Source: an uncultured Bacilli bacterium (lineage in GTDB: Bacteria; Bacillota_I; Bacilli_A; RF39; UBA660). From it: a stretch of 64,000 bases of DNA. The DNA lies in NCBI GenBank assembly GCA_934130175.1, contig CAKOXP010000003.1, forward strand, positions 1 to 64,000. The letters run 5' to 3'. Position 1 is the stretch's first letter. Every line of letters begins with the position of its first letter. This document shows positions 51,211 through 58,969 of the stretch, in pieces. Both the position numbers and the translations under genes were made by a program. Under the pieces are notes generated by a model that worked only from the letters and a program-made list of their open reading frames with translations, was not told the origin of the DNA and did no database searches.

Positions 51211-52682
51211 ATTACAATGGCTATCATATTATTAGAACCCTTATTAACTACTTTAGTAAGCGTTTGTTGTAATTTATATCTAATGTTATCTGGCATTAGA
51301 TTTATTTTTGATTGAATTCCTTCTTGAACAATATTATCTAAACTTCTACCAAATATTTCACTTTTCCAAATACTTGTTGGGTCATTTTCTTGATCTTTCA
51401 TTAAATAATCAATTAATTCCTTACTTTGAACTTCACTACCAATAATAGGTTCAAAAGTAGATTCTACATCAACTCTAATCATATGGATAGATGGAGCAAT
51501 AGCTTTAAGTTTTACTCCATATCTAGGTCCTTGTTTAACAATTTCAGGTTTATCAAGCTTCATGTCATTTAATGTTGGAGTAGCAACACCATAACCTGTT
51601 TGTTTAACCATTTTTAGAGCATATTTTATTTGGTCATATTCACGTTTTGCGACATTAAAGTCTTGGAATAGTGCTAGTAAGTCTGCTTTATTTTTAACGT
51701 CAACATCAATAATTTCAGTTAAAGTTTTATTATATAAAACAGCAGGTGCACATAAGTCGATTGTAACAATACCAGTTGAAGGATCTACATTTGATAGATA
51801 ACTTTTTTCAATCATTTCATTATTTAAGAAATGTTTAGTAATATTATCAATATCACGTAGTTTATCCACCTCAACTACACTTTCTTTAATAGCCTTAATA
51901 TATTCTTTCTTAACTGGATGATCTGGATTTAATATGGCAATCCATTCAGGCATATTAACTTTAACTTCTAAGATTGGAAATTCATATAAAGCTTCTTTTA
52001 AGATATCATACATATCTTTTTCAGTCATAGCTTCAATACTAATAGGCATAACAGGTACATTATGTTCTTCTTTTAATGAATTAGCAAGTCGTTCTGTTTC
52101 AGGTAGAGTTGGATGAGTAGAATTTAAAAGTACAATAAATGGTTTACCAATACTTTTTAATTCACTTATAACTCTGTTTTCAGCCTCTAAATAATCATTA
52201 CGATCAAATTCTCCAATCGAACCATCAGTAGTTACAACTATACCAATAGTTGAATGATCTTTAATTACTTTTTCAGTACCAACTTCAGCTGCTTCTACAA
52301 AAGGTATTTCTTCTGTATACCATGGAGTTTTTACCATACGTGGACCATTTTCATCACTTGCTCCAACAGCCTTATCAATAACATATCCAACACAATCAAC
52401 TAATCTTATATTACAACTAAAATCATCAATATTAATTTTAGCAGCATTATTAGGAACAAATTTTGGTTCTGTAGTCATAATAGTTTTTCCAGCAGCACTT
52501 TGTGGAATTTCATCAAGAGCTCTTTTTCTTTCATATTCATCTTCGATATTAGGAACAATTAATGTCTCTACCATTTTTTTGATAAAAGTAGATTTTCCAG
52601 TTCTTACTGCTCCAACTACACCAAGATAAATATCTCCGCCACTTCTTTCAGCTATATTTTTAATTAATTCTTTTTTATCCAT
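51207..52682 (-). CDS. spoIVA: Stage IV sporulation protein A
   Basis: 491 residues (B. subtilis protein is 492). Start ATG 52682 is seven bases after AAAGGAG; an ATG six bases earlier is too close. Walker A is GAVRTGKS (24-31), and the DCVGYVIDKAVGA and EFDRNDYLEAENRVISELK blocks are specific. SpoIVA is an ATPase that polymerises on the forespore surface and forms the base of the coat. It is decisive evidence for sporulation. A possible SigE promoter lies upstream. Confidence 0.98.
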   Translation of the reverse strand: MDKKELIKNIAERSGGDIYLGVVGAVRTGKSTFIKKMVETLIVPNIEDEYERKRALDEIPQSAAGKTIMTTEPKFVPNNAAKINIDDFSCNIRLVDCVGYVIDKAVGASDENGPRMVKTPWYTEEIPFVEAAEVGTEKVIKDHSTIGIVVTTDGSIGEFDRNDYLEAENRVISELKSIGKPFIVLLNSTHPTLPETERLANSLKEEHNVPVMPISIEAMTEKDMYDILKEALYEFPILEVKVNMPEWIAILNPDHPVKKEYIKAIKESVVEVDKLRDIDNITKHFLNNEMIEKSYLSNVDPSTGIVTIDLCAPAVLYNKTLTEIIDVDVKNKADLLALFQDFNVAKREYDQIKYALKMVKQTGYGVATPTLNDMKLDKPEIVKQGPRYGVKLKAIAPSIHMIRVDVESTFEPIIGSEVQSKELIDYLMKDQENDPTSIWKSEIFGRSLDNIVQEGIQSKINLMPDNIRYKLQQTLTKVVNKGSNNMIAIVI

Positions 52683-52706
52683 TAACATTCTCCTTTATTC
52701 ATTTTA

Positions 52707-52735
52707 AACTTATGTAAAGTAATGTTAATATATGC
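52707..52735 (-). promoter_or_regulatory. Weak candidate SigE promoter of spoIVA
   Basis: Minus strand GCATATATT (52735-52727) and CATAAGTT (52714-52707), spaced about 12 bases; SigE boxes are near GNATATT and CATACAAT. The match is partial. Confidence 0.3.
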
Positions 52736-52788
52736 TTAAAATGTAGAAAATTAATGTTATACTAAAAATGAGAAAGAAAGGTTATAGT

Positions 52789-54165
52789 ATGGAATTAATA
52801 GATTTTTATAAAAATTTGGAAAATCCTCTTAGTAATACGGAACAGTTTTTAAAAATAATAGAAGCCTATTCAAAAAGTATTGATGGTGGCTTTTATAAAC
52901 AATTAGTATATTTTACTCCTAAAGATAGTTCACCGAGATATTTTCTTGCTGATGAAAACGAACTAACATCTCATCTATTTAACACTTGGAAAAATAGAAT
53001 TACCTCAATGGAACTTAGTACATTTCATAGACTTAGGGATGAGGGGAAAATCGCTAATGACTTTGCCTATATGCGGTCATACTTGAAGAAAGTTCCTGAT
53101 GTTTCAACAAGTTTTGATGCTAGAAAAATATTATTTTTAAATGAAGATGAAGCCATGACTGAAACCATAGATCGATATAGATGGAATAGAATGGATGATC
53201 CTACATGGATACATGTTTCTTCATTATATGTTAATTCTTATCAAGAAGAAAATTTCGATGTAGAACATAGACTTTACTTAAATATGGAATTAATTGATAC
53301 TTATAAAATAGTTAATCTATTTTTAAAAGGTTGTGAAGAAAGAAATCTTCCATACTACTTTAAATTTGATAGGACTGGTTCCAGAGATGATTCCTTAGTT
53401 ATTTATTCTGATACTTTAAATTTAGCTAACTATATTTCTATTCTTGAAGATATAAAAAACAAACATAAAGATTTAGCTGAAAAAATAAAAAGGCCACCTA
53501 TTTTAACTGGGATGGTAAATGAATTTATTGGATACGGTTCAGAGCCATTAGATAAGAAGTCATCTTATACTATGAAGCGTTCTTCTATTATTGAAAAAGC
53601 AATAAAAGATGAAACTTTAGATTGGTTATCAAAAAATAAGAATAAGAAAGTAAGATATAACGGGAAATATATTGATTTTTATGACTATTTAAGTAAAAAG
53701 TCAACTATAACTTTTTTTGAACAATTAAAGTTTAACTTATCAAAATCCAGTAACCTAGGATATTCTTTATCCGATTTAAATGATACTACTTATGAAAATG
53801 TTTATCAAATAATTAAAAATAGAATTAATACTAGTTACGATGACATTTGTAATAATGATAGGTTAGATAATATTAGTTTTGAAGTTAGAAATGGAAAGAG
53901 TATTATCTTTAATAAAGAAATGTTAGATACTACAATAAAAGAATTAACTATTCAAATAGCAAATCATGATAATAGTTATTTGGAAGGTATTAAAAAGAAA
54001 ATAGAATCAGATTCTGAACCATATGGAATTAATAAAGATAATTTTGCTTTCGATACTTTAAATAAAAATTTGATTGAATCTAGAATAACACAAGAAAAAG
54101 GCCTTGATGATATGCTTGAAAGTGAAAATCATTCCGTTCAAATAAAAAGTAATATACATAAGTAG
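52789..54165 (+). CDS. HopA1-family-like protein
   Basis: 458 residues from ATG 52789 (AAAGG 13 bases upstream); the frame opens at 52768, at the likely transcription start below TGTTATACT (52755-52763). The region 155-270 (HVSSLYVNSYQEEN, EHRLYLNMELIDTYKIVN, LPYYFKFDRTGSRDDSLVIY, PPILTGMVNEFIGYGSEP) has the order and motifs of the HopA1 domain, which occurs in a type III effector and in proteins tied to class V lanthipeptides. The flanking 150 residues on each side are not recognised. There is no precursor peptide or maturation gene next to it. Divergent from spoIVA. Confidence 0.5.
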   Translation: MELIDFYKNLENPLSNTEQFLKIIEAYSKSIDGGFYKQLVYFTPKDSSPRYFLADENELTSHLFNTWKNRITSMELSTFHRLRDEGKIANDFAYMRSYLKKVPDVSTSFDARKILFLNEDEAMTETIDRYRWNRMDDPTWIHVSSLYVNSYQEENFDVEHRLYLNMELIDTYKIVNLFLKGCEERNLPYYFKFDRTGSRDDSLVIYSDTLNLANYISILEDIKNKHKDLAEKIKRPPILTGMVNEFIGYGSEPLDKKSSYTMKRSSIIEKAIKDETLDWLSKNKNKKVRYNGKYIDFYDYLSKKSTITFFEQLKFNLSKSSNLGYSLSDLNDTTYENVYQIIKNRINTSYDDICNNDRLDNISFEVRNGKSIIFNKEMLDTTIKELTIQIANHDNSYLEGIKKKIESDSEPYGINKDNFAFDTLNKNLIESRITQEKGLDDMLESENHSVQIKSNIHK

Positions 54166-54172
54166 TATATTA

Positions 54173-54412
54173 CTAAAACATTTTATCAATATCTTTAGGA
54201 ACATTATCCTTTACAATAGCGTTAACTATTTTATCTTCTTTTTCTTTTGAAACTTCTTTTCCAGTTATTGAAGAAATTTCTTGAACCATATCTCTTAGAA
54301 CTTTCTCATCTTTCATATCGGAATTTTGAAGTTTTTTTGCTAAAGACATAATTGTTTCTTTATTTACATTAGTCTTTTTTTCAACTTTTTTAAAGAATCC
54401 ATCTCCAAACAT
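54173..54412 (-). CDS. spoVIF: Stage VI sporulation protein F-like
   Basis: 79 residues. FFKKVEKKTNVNKETIMSLAK, LQNSDMKDEKVLRDMVQEIS and EKEDKIVNAIV follow the SpoVIF (YjcC) pattern along the whole protein. In B. subtilis the protein is made in the mother cell under SigK and helps coat assembly. AGGAGG stands upstream, and a fitting SigK box lies beyond it. Confidence 0.88.
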   Translation of the reverse strand: MFGDGFFKKVEKKTNVNKETIMSLAKKLQNSDMKDEKVLRDMVQEISSITGKEVSKEKEDKIVNAIVKDNVPKDIDKMF

Positions 54413-54431
54413 ATATTATATCCTCCTATGA

Positions 54432-54459
54432 TAATATATGTTATAAAGATATTTTTTGT
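54432..54459 (-). promoter_or_regulatory. Candidate SigK promoter of spoVIF
   Basis: Minus strand AC (54459-54458), 17 bases, CATATATTA (54440-54432), a perfect CATANNNTA. Confidence 0.55.
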
Positions 54460-54460
54460 A

Positions 54461-54487
54461 CAAAAAAACACTATAGATTAGTGTTTT
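54461..54487 (-). terminator. Terminator of the der operon
   Basis: Minus-strand stem AACACTA/TAGTGTT (54485-54479 with 54473-54467) and a T run from the A run at 54462-54468. Confidence 0.8.
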
Positions 54488-54674
54488 AATATTGTTTTCT
54501 TTCTTTTTTAGCAAGAGCTTTTTGATACTTTTCACGCTTTTTAGCAATTACTTCACATTGTTTTGTAAACTCTTCAATTGTAATAGCTTTCTTTTCATAT
54601 CTATCTTGTAATATTTCTAAAGCTCTATCTAATCCTTCTAATTCAGTTTTAGGATCTTTATTTTGAAAAAACAT
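54486..54674 (-). CDS. Small SHOCT-like coiled protein
   Basis: 62 residues from ATG 54674, about nine bases after GGAG; two earlier ATG or GTG starts abut that site. DRALEILQDRYEKKAITIEEF recalls SHOCT helical hairpins (..LLK.G.IT.eEF..). The tail is basic (KALAKKERKQY). It starts two bases after the der stop codon, in the same operon. Function unknown. Confidence 0.6.
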   Translation of the reverse strand: MFFQNKDPKTELEGLDRALEILQDRYEKKAITIEEFTKQCEVIAKKREKYQKALAKKERKQY

Positions 54675-54675
54675 A

Positions 54676-55986
54676 TTATTCATCTCCACTTCTATTTTTA
54701 AATTGTAAAATAATTGGAGTTCCTTCTAAATCAAAATTCTCACGTAATTTATTTTCTAAATATCTTTCGTATGAGAAGTGAACTAATCCTTTATTATTAA
54801 CTCTTAAAGTGAATTTTGGTGGTTTAATACCAGTTTGACTTGTAAAATATATTTTAAGTCTTTTTCCTTTATAAGAAGGTGGAATATTTAATTGATAAGC
54901 ATCTAAGATAACATCATTTAAAACGCTTGTCTTTATTTCTTTCTTAATATTTTCACTTACTTTAATAACCTCAGGCATCAATGTATGAATTCTTTTTTTA
55001 GTTAGAGCTGATAATACAACTATCGGAGCATACGGTGCGAATTGGAATTCAGCTCTCATAAGCTTTTTAAAATCTTGAATAGTAGTATCTTTTACCATAT
55101 CCCATTTATTAACAACAAAAATAATTCCTTTACCTTTTTCAATAGCGTATCCAGCAATATGTTTATCGTGTTCAGTAATACCTTCTTCGGCATTAATTAC
55201 AACTAGACAAACATCACTTCTATCTATTGCTCTCATTGATCTTAAAAGACTATACTTCTCAATTGATTCAAAAACACGTCCTTTTTTTCTCATACCAGCA
55301 GTATCAATTAAAATATATTCTTCTTTTTGATATTTTAAAATAGAGTCTATTGAATCTCTTGTAGTTCCAGCAATATTAGAAACAACAACACGTTCTTCAT
55401 TAAGAAGCGCATTCATTAAAGAACTTTTTCCAACATTAGGACGACCAATAATACTTAGTTTTAATCTTTTATCATCATCATTGTTATCATTTTCATGAAA
55501 ATCCATTGTAATAGTATCAAGTAACTCTACATAACCAGTATTGTGAATACTACTAATTGGTATATAAGTATCAAATCCTAATTCATAAAAATCATATAAA
55601 TTATCTTTAGCTTCTTTAACATCTATTTTATTAATTGCGACAATAACTTTTTTATTGCTCTTTCTTAAAATATCTCTAACAACTAAATCGTTATGTGTAA
55701 GTCCTTCCTTACCATCAACAACAAATAAAATGATATCTGCTTCTTCAATCGCAATTTCGGCTTGTATTTTAATTTCAGCATTAAAACTTTGATTACTAAC
55801 ATCAATACCACCAGTATCGATTAAAAAGAATTTTTTACCATTATAATTAGCTTCTTGATAAAGTCTATCCCTAGTTACTCCAGGAACATCTTCAATTATC
55901 GCAACTTTTTTACCTACAATTTTATTAAAAAGGGTACTTTTCCCAACATTAGGTCTTCCCACTATTGCAACCACAGGTACTGCCAT
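54676..55986 (-). CDS. der: Ribosome biogenesis GTPase Der (EngA)
   Basis: 436 residues with two G domains and a KH-like domain. First G1 GRPNVGKSTLFNK near residue 9, second G1 GRPNVGKSSLMN near 178, both with G3 DTGG and DTAG. Needed for 50S assembly. AGGGGAT precedes the start; extended -10 promoter upstream. Confidence 0.97.
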   Translation of the reverse strand: MAVPVVAIVGRPNVGKSTLFNKIVGKKVAIIEDVPGVTRDRLYQEANYNGKKFFLIDTGGIDVSNQSFNAEIKIQAEIAIEEADIILFVVDGKEGLTHNDLVVRDILRKSNKKVIVAINKIDVKEAKDNLYDFYELGFDTYIPISSIHNTGYVELLDTITMDFHENDNNDDDKRLKLSIIGRPNVGKSSLMNALLNEERVVVSNIAGTTRDSIDSILKYQKEEYILIDTAGMRKKGRVFESIEKYSLLRSMRAIDRSDVCLVVINAEEGITEHDKHIAGYAIEKGKGIIFVVNKWDMVKDTTIQDFKKLMRAEFQFAPYAPIVVLSALTKKRIHTLMPEVIKVSENIKKEIKTSVLNDVILDAYQLNIPPSYKGKRLKIYFTSQTGIKPPKFTLRVNNKGLVHFSYERYLENKLRENFDLEGTPIILQFKNRSGDE

Positions 55987-56009
55987 AATATCCCCTCCAA
56001 ACTAGCTGT

Positions 56010-56018
56010 ATTATAACA
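56010..56018 (-). promoter_or_regulatory. Extended -10 promoter of der
   Basis: Minus strand TGTTATAAT (56018-56010). Confidence 0.6.
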
Positions 56019-56084
56019 TAATTACTATTAGTTGTAAATAAATGAAATCTAGTTCAAATTATTATCTTTAAAAGTTGTTTTCTA

Positions 56085-56093
56085 TGGTATAAT
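56085..56093 (+). promoter_or_regulatory. Extended -10 promoter of the 56114 gene
   Basis: TGGTATAAT (56085-56093), 20 bases before the start codon. Confidence 0.6.
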
Positions 56094-56113
56094 CTTATTA
56101 GGATGGTGATGTT

Positions 56114-57085
56114 ATGGATAAAAACATTAAAAATGAAAGAGAGTGGTTTAATAATTCAAATATTATTACTACAGTTGCGATAGCGCTTCTTACTTTGATT
56201 ATTATTTTATCTCAATCTTACGCAGTTAAAAATAATTTATCAACAAATGATATTTTAAGAAATTTATTAAATCATAATACATTATATATAATAGGATTAA
56301 TTTACTTCATACCATTAAAGACTAAAGCTGGTAAGAAATATTTTAATTATTTAAATGTTTTCTTAATTTTAATTTACTTCATATTTTCAATAACTTCTTT
56401 ATTATCAGTTATTAGATCATTTGGTATAACATCATTAATTAGTTTCGGTATTAACATCGTATTCTTTATTTATATGATTCATGTATTTATGAAAAATACA
56501 AGATTTTGGAAAGAACTTAAACTTGAAAAATCTCCATTTAATGAAATAAAGAATGAAGGATATTTCTACACAATAGTAGTATTAGCTATAATTTTATTAG
56601 TAATGAATTTAATTTATTCAGAAAATTTTGATGGAGTAGTTTTATCATTAGTAAGTATTGCTTACACTATTGTTTTAGCAAGATATATTTACTCTTATGG
56701 ACTTTATCTTGATTTAAGTAATGAAGATAAGAAAGCTTTAGCACATGATTTATTTGTAGAAATAGATTTATTAGATAAGGATTTACCTAAACTAAAAAAA
56801 CTCGCTAATGAAGTTTCATCACATGAATTAAATGGTTATCAAATAGTTGCTTTAGTAACCTTTGGAATAGGATTTTGCGTTGGAATAATCTTTGGAAATT
56901 TATTTCCTTCATGTGGAACTACTTCAGGACTTTATACTAAGGTATGTAACACAACAGAATTTAACTTTTCGTTAACTATTTGTATTTGGTTTGCTAGTTT
57001 CTTAATATGTGTATTCTTCTATGCTATTGGAAATATCATTTCTTTATTAGAATCAATTAATACTAAGTTAAAACCTAAGAAATAA
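56114..57085 (+). CDS. Polytopic membrane protein, unknown
   Basis: 323 residues with about eight membrane helices: residues 17-37, 53-69, 78-100, 103-126, 150-168, 172-195, 245-263 and 285-312. A cytoplasmic loop (about 200-240) is charged and contains DKKALAHDLFVEIDLLDKDLPKL. Two cysteines sit in an external loop (PSCGTTSGLYTKVCN) and could form a disulfide. I do not recognise it. It has its own promoter and terminator. Confidence 0.75.
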   Translation: MDKNIKNEREWFNNSNIITTVAIALLTLIIILSQSYAVKNNLSTNDILRNLLNHNTLYIIGLIYFIPLKTKAGKKYFNYLNVFLILIYFIFSITSLLSVIRSFGITSLISFGINIVFFIYMIHVFMKNTRFWKELKLEKSPFNEIKNEGYFYTIVVLAIILLVMNLIYSENFDGVVLSLVSIAYTIVLARYIYSYGLYLDLSNEDKKALAHDLFVEIDLLDKDLPKLKKLANEVSSHELNGYQIVALVTFGIGFCVGIIFGNLFPSCGTTSGLYTKVCNTTEFNFSLTICIWFASFLICVFFYAIGNIISLLESINTKLKPKK

Positions 57086-57090
57086 AAATT

Positions 57091-57132
57091 GGCTAATTTT
57101 TTGTCTATAAGTACAAGAAATTGGCTTTTTTT
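57091..57132 (+). terminator. Terminator after the 56114 gene
   Basis: Thirteen-base stem with two G-T pairs (57092-57104 with 57113-57125) and a seven-T tail. Confidence 0.85.
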
Positions 57133-57143
57133 ATGCATTTTTA

Positions 57144-57172
57144 TTGCAATTTCATATAATTCATGGTAGATT
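57144..57172 (+). promoter_or_regulatory. Probable HU promoter
   Basis: TTGCAA (57144-57149), 17 bases, TAGATT (57167-57172). Confidence 0.5.
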
Positions 57173-57224
57173 TAATATGTAAGCATAACATGCTTAATAA
57201 GACACATAGGGAGGTATAATTTAC

Positions 57225-57497
57225 ATGAAAAAAGTAGAATTAGTTGAAGCAGTTGCTGAAAAAGCTGGATTAACAAAAGCTGATGCAACAAGAGCTATTG
57301 ATGCAACTTTTGCAGCAATTACAGAAGCTTTATCAAAAGGAGATAAAATTGCATTAGTAGGATTTGGTACTTTTGCAGTATCTAAGAGAGAAGCTAGAGA
57401 AGGACGTAATCCAAGAACTGGAGAAACTGTTAAAATCGCTGCTAGAAATGCTGTTACTTTCAAAGCAGGATCAGCATTAAAAGAATCTGTAAATTAA
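57225..57497 (+). CDS. hup: DNA-binding protein HU
   Basis: 90 residues. The whole HU pattern is present: KKVELVEAVAEKAGLTKADA, the GFGTFAVSKREAREGRNPRT DNA-binding arms, and a VTFKAGSALKESVN ending. AGGGAGG before ATG. A histone-like protein that compacts DNA. Confidence 0.97.
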   Translation: MKKVELVEAVAEKAGLTKADATRAIDATFAAITEALSKGDKIALVGFGTFAVSKREAREGRNPRTGETVKIAARNAVTFKAGSALKESVN

Positions 57498-57501
57498 TAA
57501 A

Positions 57502-57527
57502 AAAAGAAGCCTTATGCTTCTTTTATT
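57502..57527 (+). terminator. Terminator after hup
   Basis: Nine-base stem AAAAGAAGC (57502-57510) with GCTTCTTTT (57516-57524), loop CTTAT. Confidence 0.9.
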
Positions 57528-57539
57528 TTGTCTTAGTCG

Positions 57540-57548
57540 TGTTATAAT
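57540..57548 (+). promoter_or_regulatory. Extended -10 promoter of the CCA enzyme gene
   Basis: TGTTATAAT (57540-57548); no clear -35. Confidence 0.55.
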
Positions 57549-57566
57549 ATAAGTAGGTGATGAAAT

Positions 57567-58670
57567 ATGTTAGAAGAAGCAATCAAAATATTACATGAAA
57601 TAAATGAACATGGTTTTAATGCCTATATAATAGGTGGTTTTGTTAGAGATTATTTGCTTGGAATAGATTCTAATGATGTAGATATAACCACTAATGCAAC
57701 ACCAAAAGAACTTCAGGAAATATTTAGTGAAGATGTTATAAAAACAACTGATTATGGTAGTATTACATTACTTAGAAAAAAAATTAGATTTGAAATAACT
57801 ACTTTCAGAAAAGAAATAAAATATATTGATCATAGAAAACCAATTGAAATAGAATATGTAGATGACTTATATACAGATTTAAAAAGAAGAGATTTTACGA
57901 TAAATTCAATTTGTATGGATGAGTCCAAAGAAATTTTAGATTTTCTAGATGGAAGAACTGATTTAAAAAAGCGTCTTATTAATACTATTGGCGATGCTAA
58001 AGAAAAGTTTGAGGAAGATAGTTTAAGAATATTACGAGCTATTAGATTTGCAACTATTCTTGACTTTGAATTAAGCGATGAAGTAAAAGAAGCTATTAAT
58101 GAAAAGAAACATCTATTAAAGGAATTATCATATAACCGTAAAAAAGAAGAACTTGATAAAATCTTTGCTAGTAGTTATGTAAAAAAGGGTATTTCTTTAT
58201 TGTTAGAGTTTGGTCTAGATGAGGAATTAGAATTAACTCGTCTAAAAGATATTAAAAATACAGATTCTTTAATTAGCGTTTGGAGTATTTTAAATGTAGG
58301 AGATATTTATCCGTTTACAACAAGTGAAAAAGAACTTATAAAAAATATCAATGAGGTAATGAATTTAAATAATATGGATCCAATGACTTTATATAAGTAT
58401 GGATTATATGTTAATTCAGTAGCTGGTGCTATTAAGGGATTAGATAAAAAAGAAATTACAGAGTCATACAATAACTTAATTATTCATTCTAGGGATGATA
58501 TTAATATTACAAGTCAAGAAATAATGGATATTTTAGATAAGGAACCAGGTAAATACTTAAGCGATATCTATAATAATTTAGAAGAAGAAATCTTATATAG
58601 CAGATTAATAAATACTAAAGATAATATTGTTAAATATATAGAAAATAATTATAAGAAGATAGAGTGTTAA
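57567..58670 (+). CDS. cca: CCA tRNA nucleotidyltransferase / poly(A) polymerase family
   Basis: 367 residues. IIGGFVRDYLLG with the DVDITTNATP metal site near residues 22-48, FRKEIKYIDHRKP, RRDFTINSI, and LRILRAIRFATILDF near 150. Enzymes of this class II type add CCA to tRNA or tail RNA. The tRNA gene at 8166 already has CCA, so repair is the likely role. Slightly short at the C-terminus, and the stop codon abuts an IS-like sequence, so the last few residues could have been altered by that insertion. Confidence 0.92.
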   Translation: MLEEAIKILHEINEHGFNAYIIGGFVRDYLLGIDSNDVDITTNATPKELQEIFSEDVIKTTDYGSITLLRKKIRFEITTFRKEIKYIDHRKPIEIEYVDDLYTDLKRRDFTINSICMDESKEILDFLDGRTDLKKRLINTIGDAKEKFEEDSLRILRAIRFATILDFELSDEVKEAINEKKHLLKELSYNRKKEELDKIFASSYVKKGISLLLEFGLDEELELTRLKDIKNTDSLISVWSILNVGDIYPFTTSEKELIKNINEVMNLNNMDPMTLYKYGLYVNSVAGAIKGLDKKEITESYNNLIIHSRDDINITSQEIMDILDKEPGKYLSDIYNNLEEEILYSRLINTKDNIVKYIENNYKKIEC

Positions 58671-58765
58671 TGAACTGGACCCCAAAAGTTGGACAGTTTA
58701 TTAATAGTTTCAAATTAGAGGATTGTAACCTGTAATTTACAAGAGACAATCCTTTTAATTTTACT
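58671..58765 (+). mobile_element. Remnant of an IS3-family (IS150-like) end
   Basis: TGAACTGGACCCCAAAAGTTGGACA at 58671-58695 has the look of the terminal inverted repeat of IS150-type elements. It is followed by a hairpin, AGGATTGT with ACAATCCT, about 20 bases apart. No transposase and no matching other end are present in the window, so this is a solo fragment or a small non-autonomous element. Confidence 0.55.
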
Positions 58766-58903
58766 TTAATTCTATCAAAATTTTAGATATATGTATCAAA
58801 ATAATGGGTATCTTTATTTTCCAAGGTATAAAGGTAGAAATCTAAATGATAAGTTATCAAAAAAATACTGGTAAATATTATTTTTCAAGCTTAAAAAAGC
58901 AAA
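58766..58903. other. Intergenic, no recognised feature
   Basis: AT-rich stretch between the IS-like end and the promoter of the next gene. I see no gene, hairpin with T run or repeat in it. Confidence 0.5.
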
Positions 58904-58932
58904 TTGATTAACAAAACATATTGTGGTACTAT
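58904..58932 (+). promoter_or_regulatory. SigA promoter of the duplicated nucleotidyltransferase
   Basis: TTGATT (58904-58909), 17 bases, TACTAT (58927-58932); a TATAAT at 58931-58936 overlaps it. Confidence 0.6.
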
Positions 58933-58969
58933 ATAATACATAATTTTTCTTGTATGGGGGGTGATATAG

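Noticed and set aside
58954..58959. G6 tract before the duplicated nucleotidyltransferase as a second phase switch
   Set aside because: It is short, serves as the Shine-Dalgarno sequence, and does not lie in a promoter spacer or reading frame.
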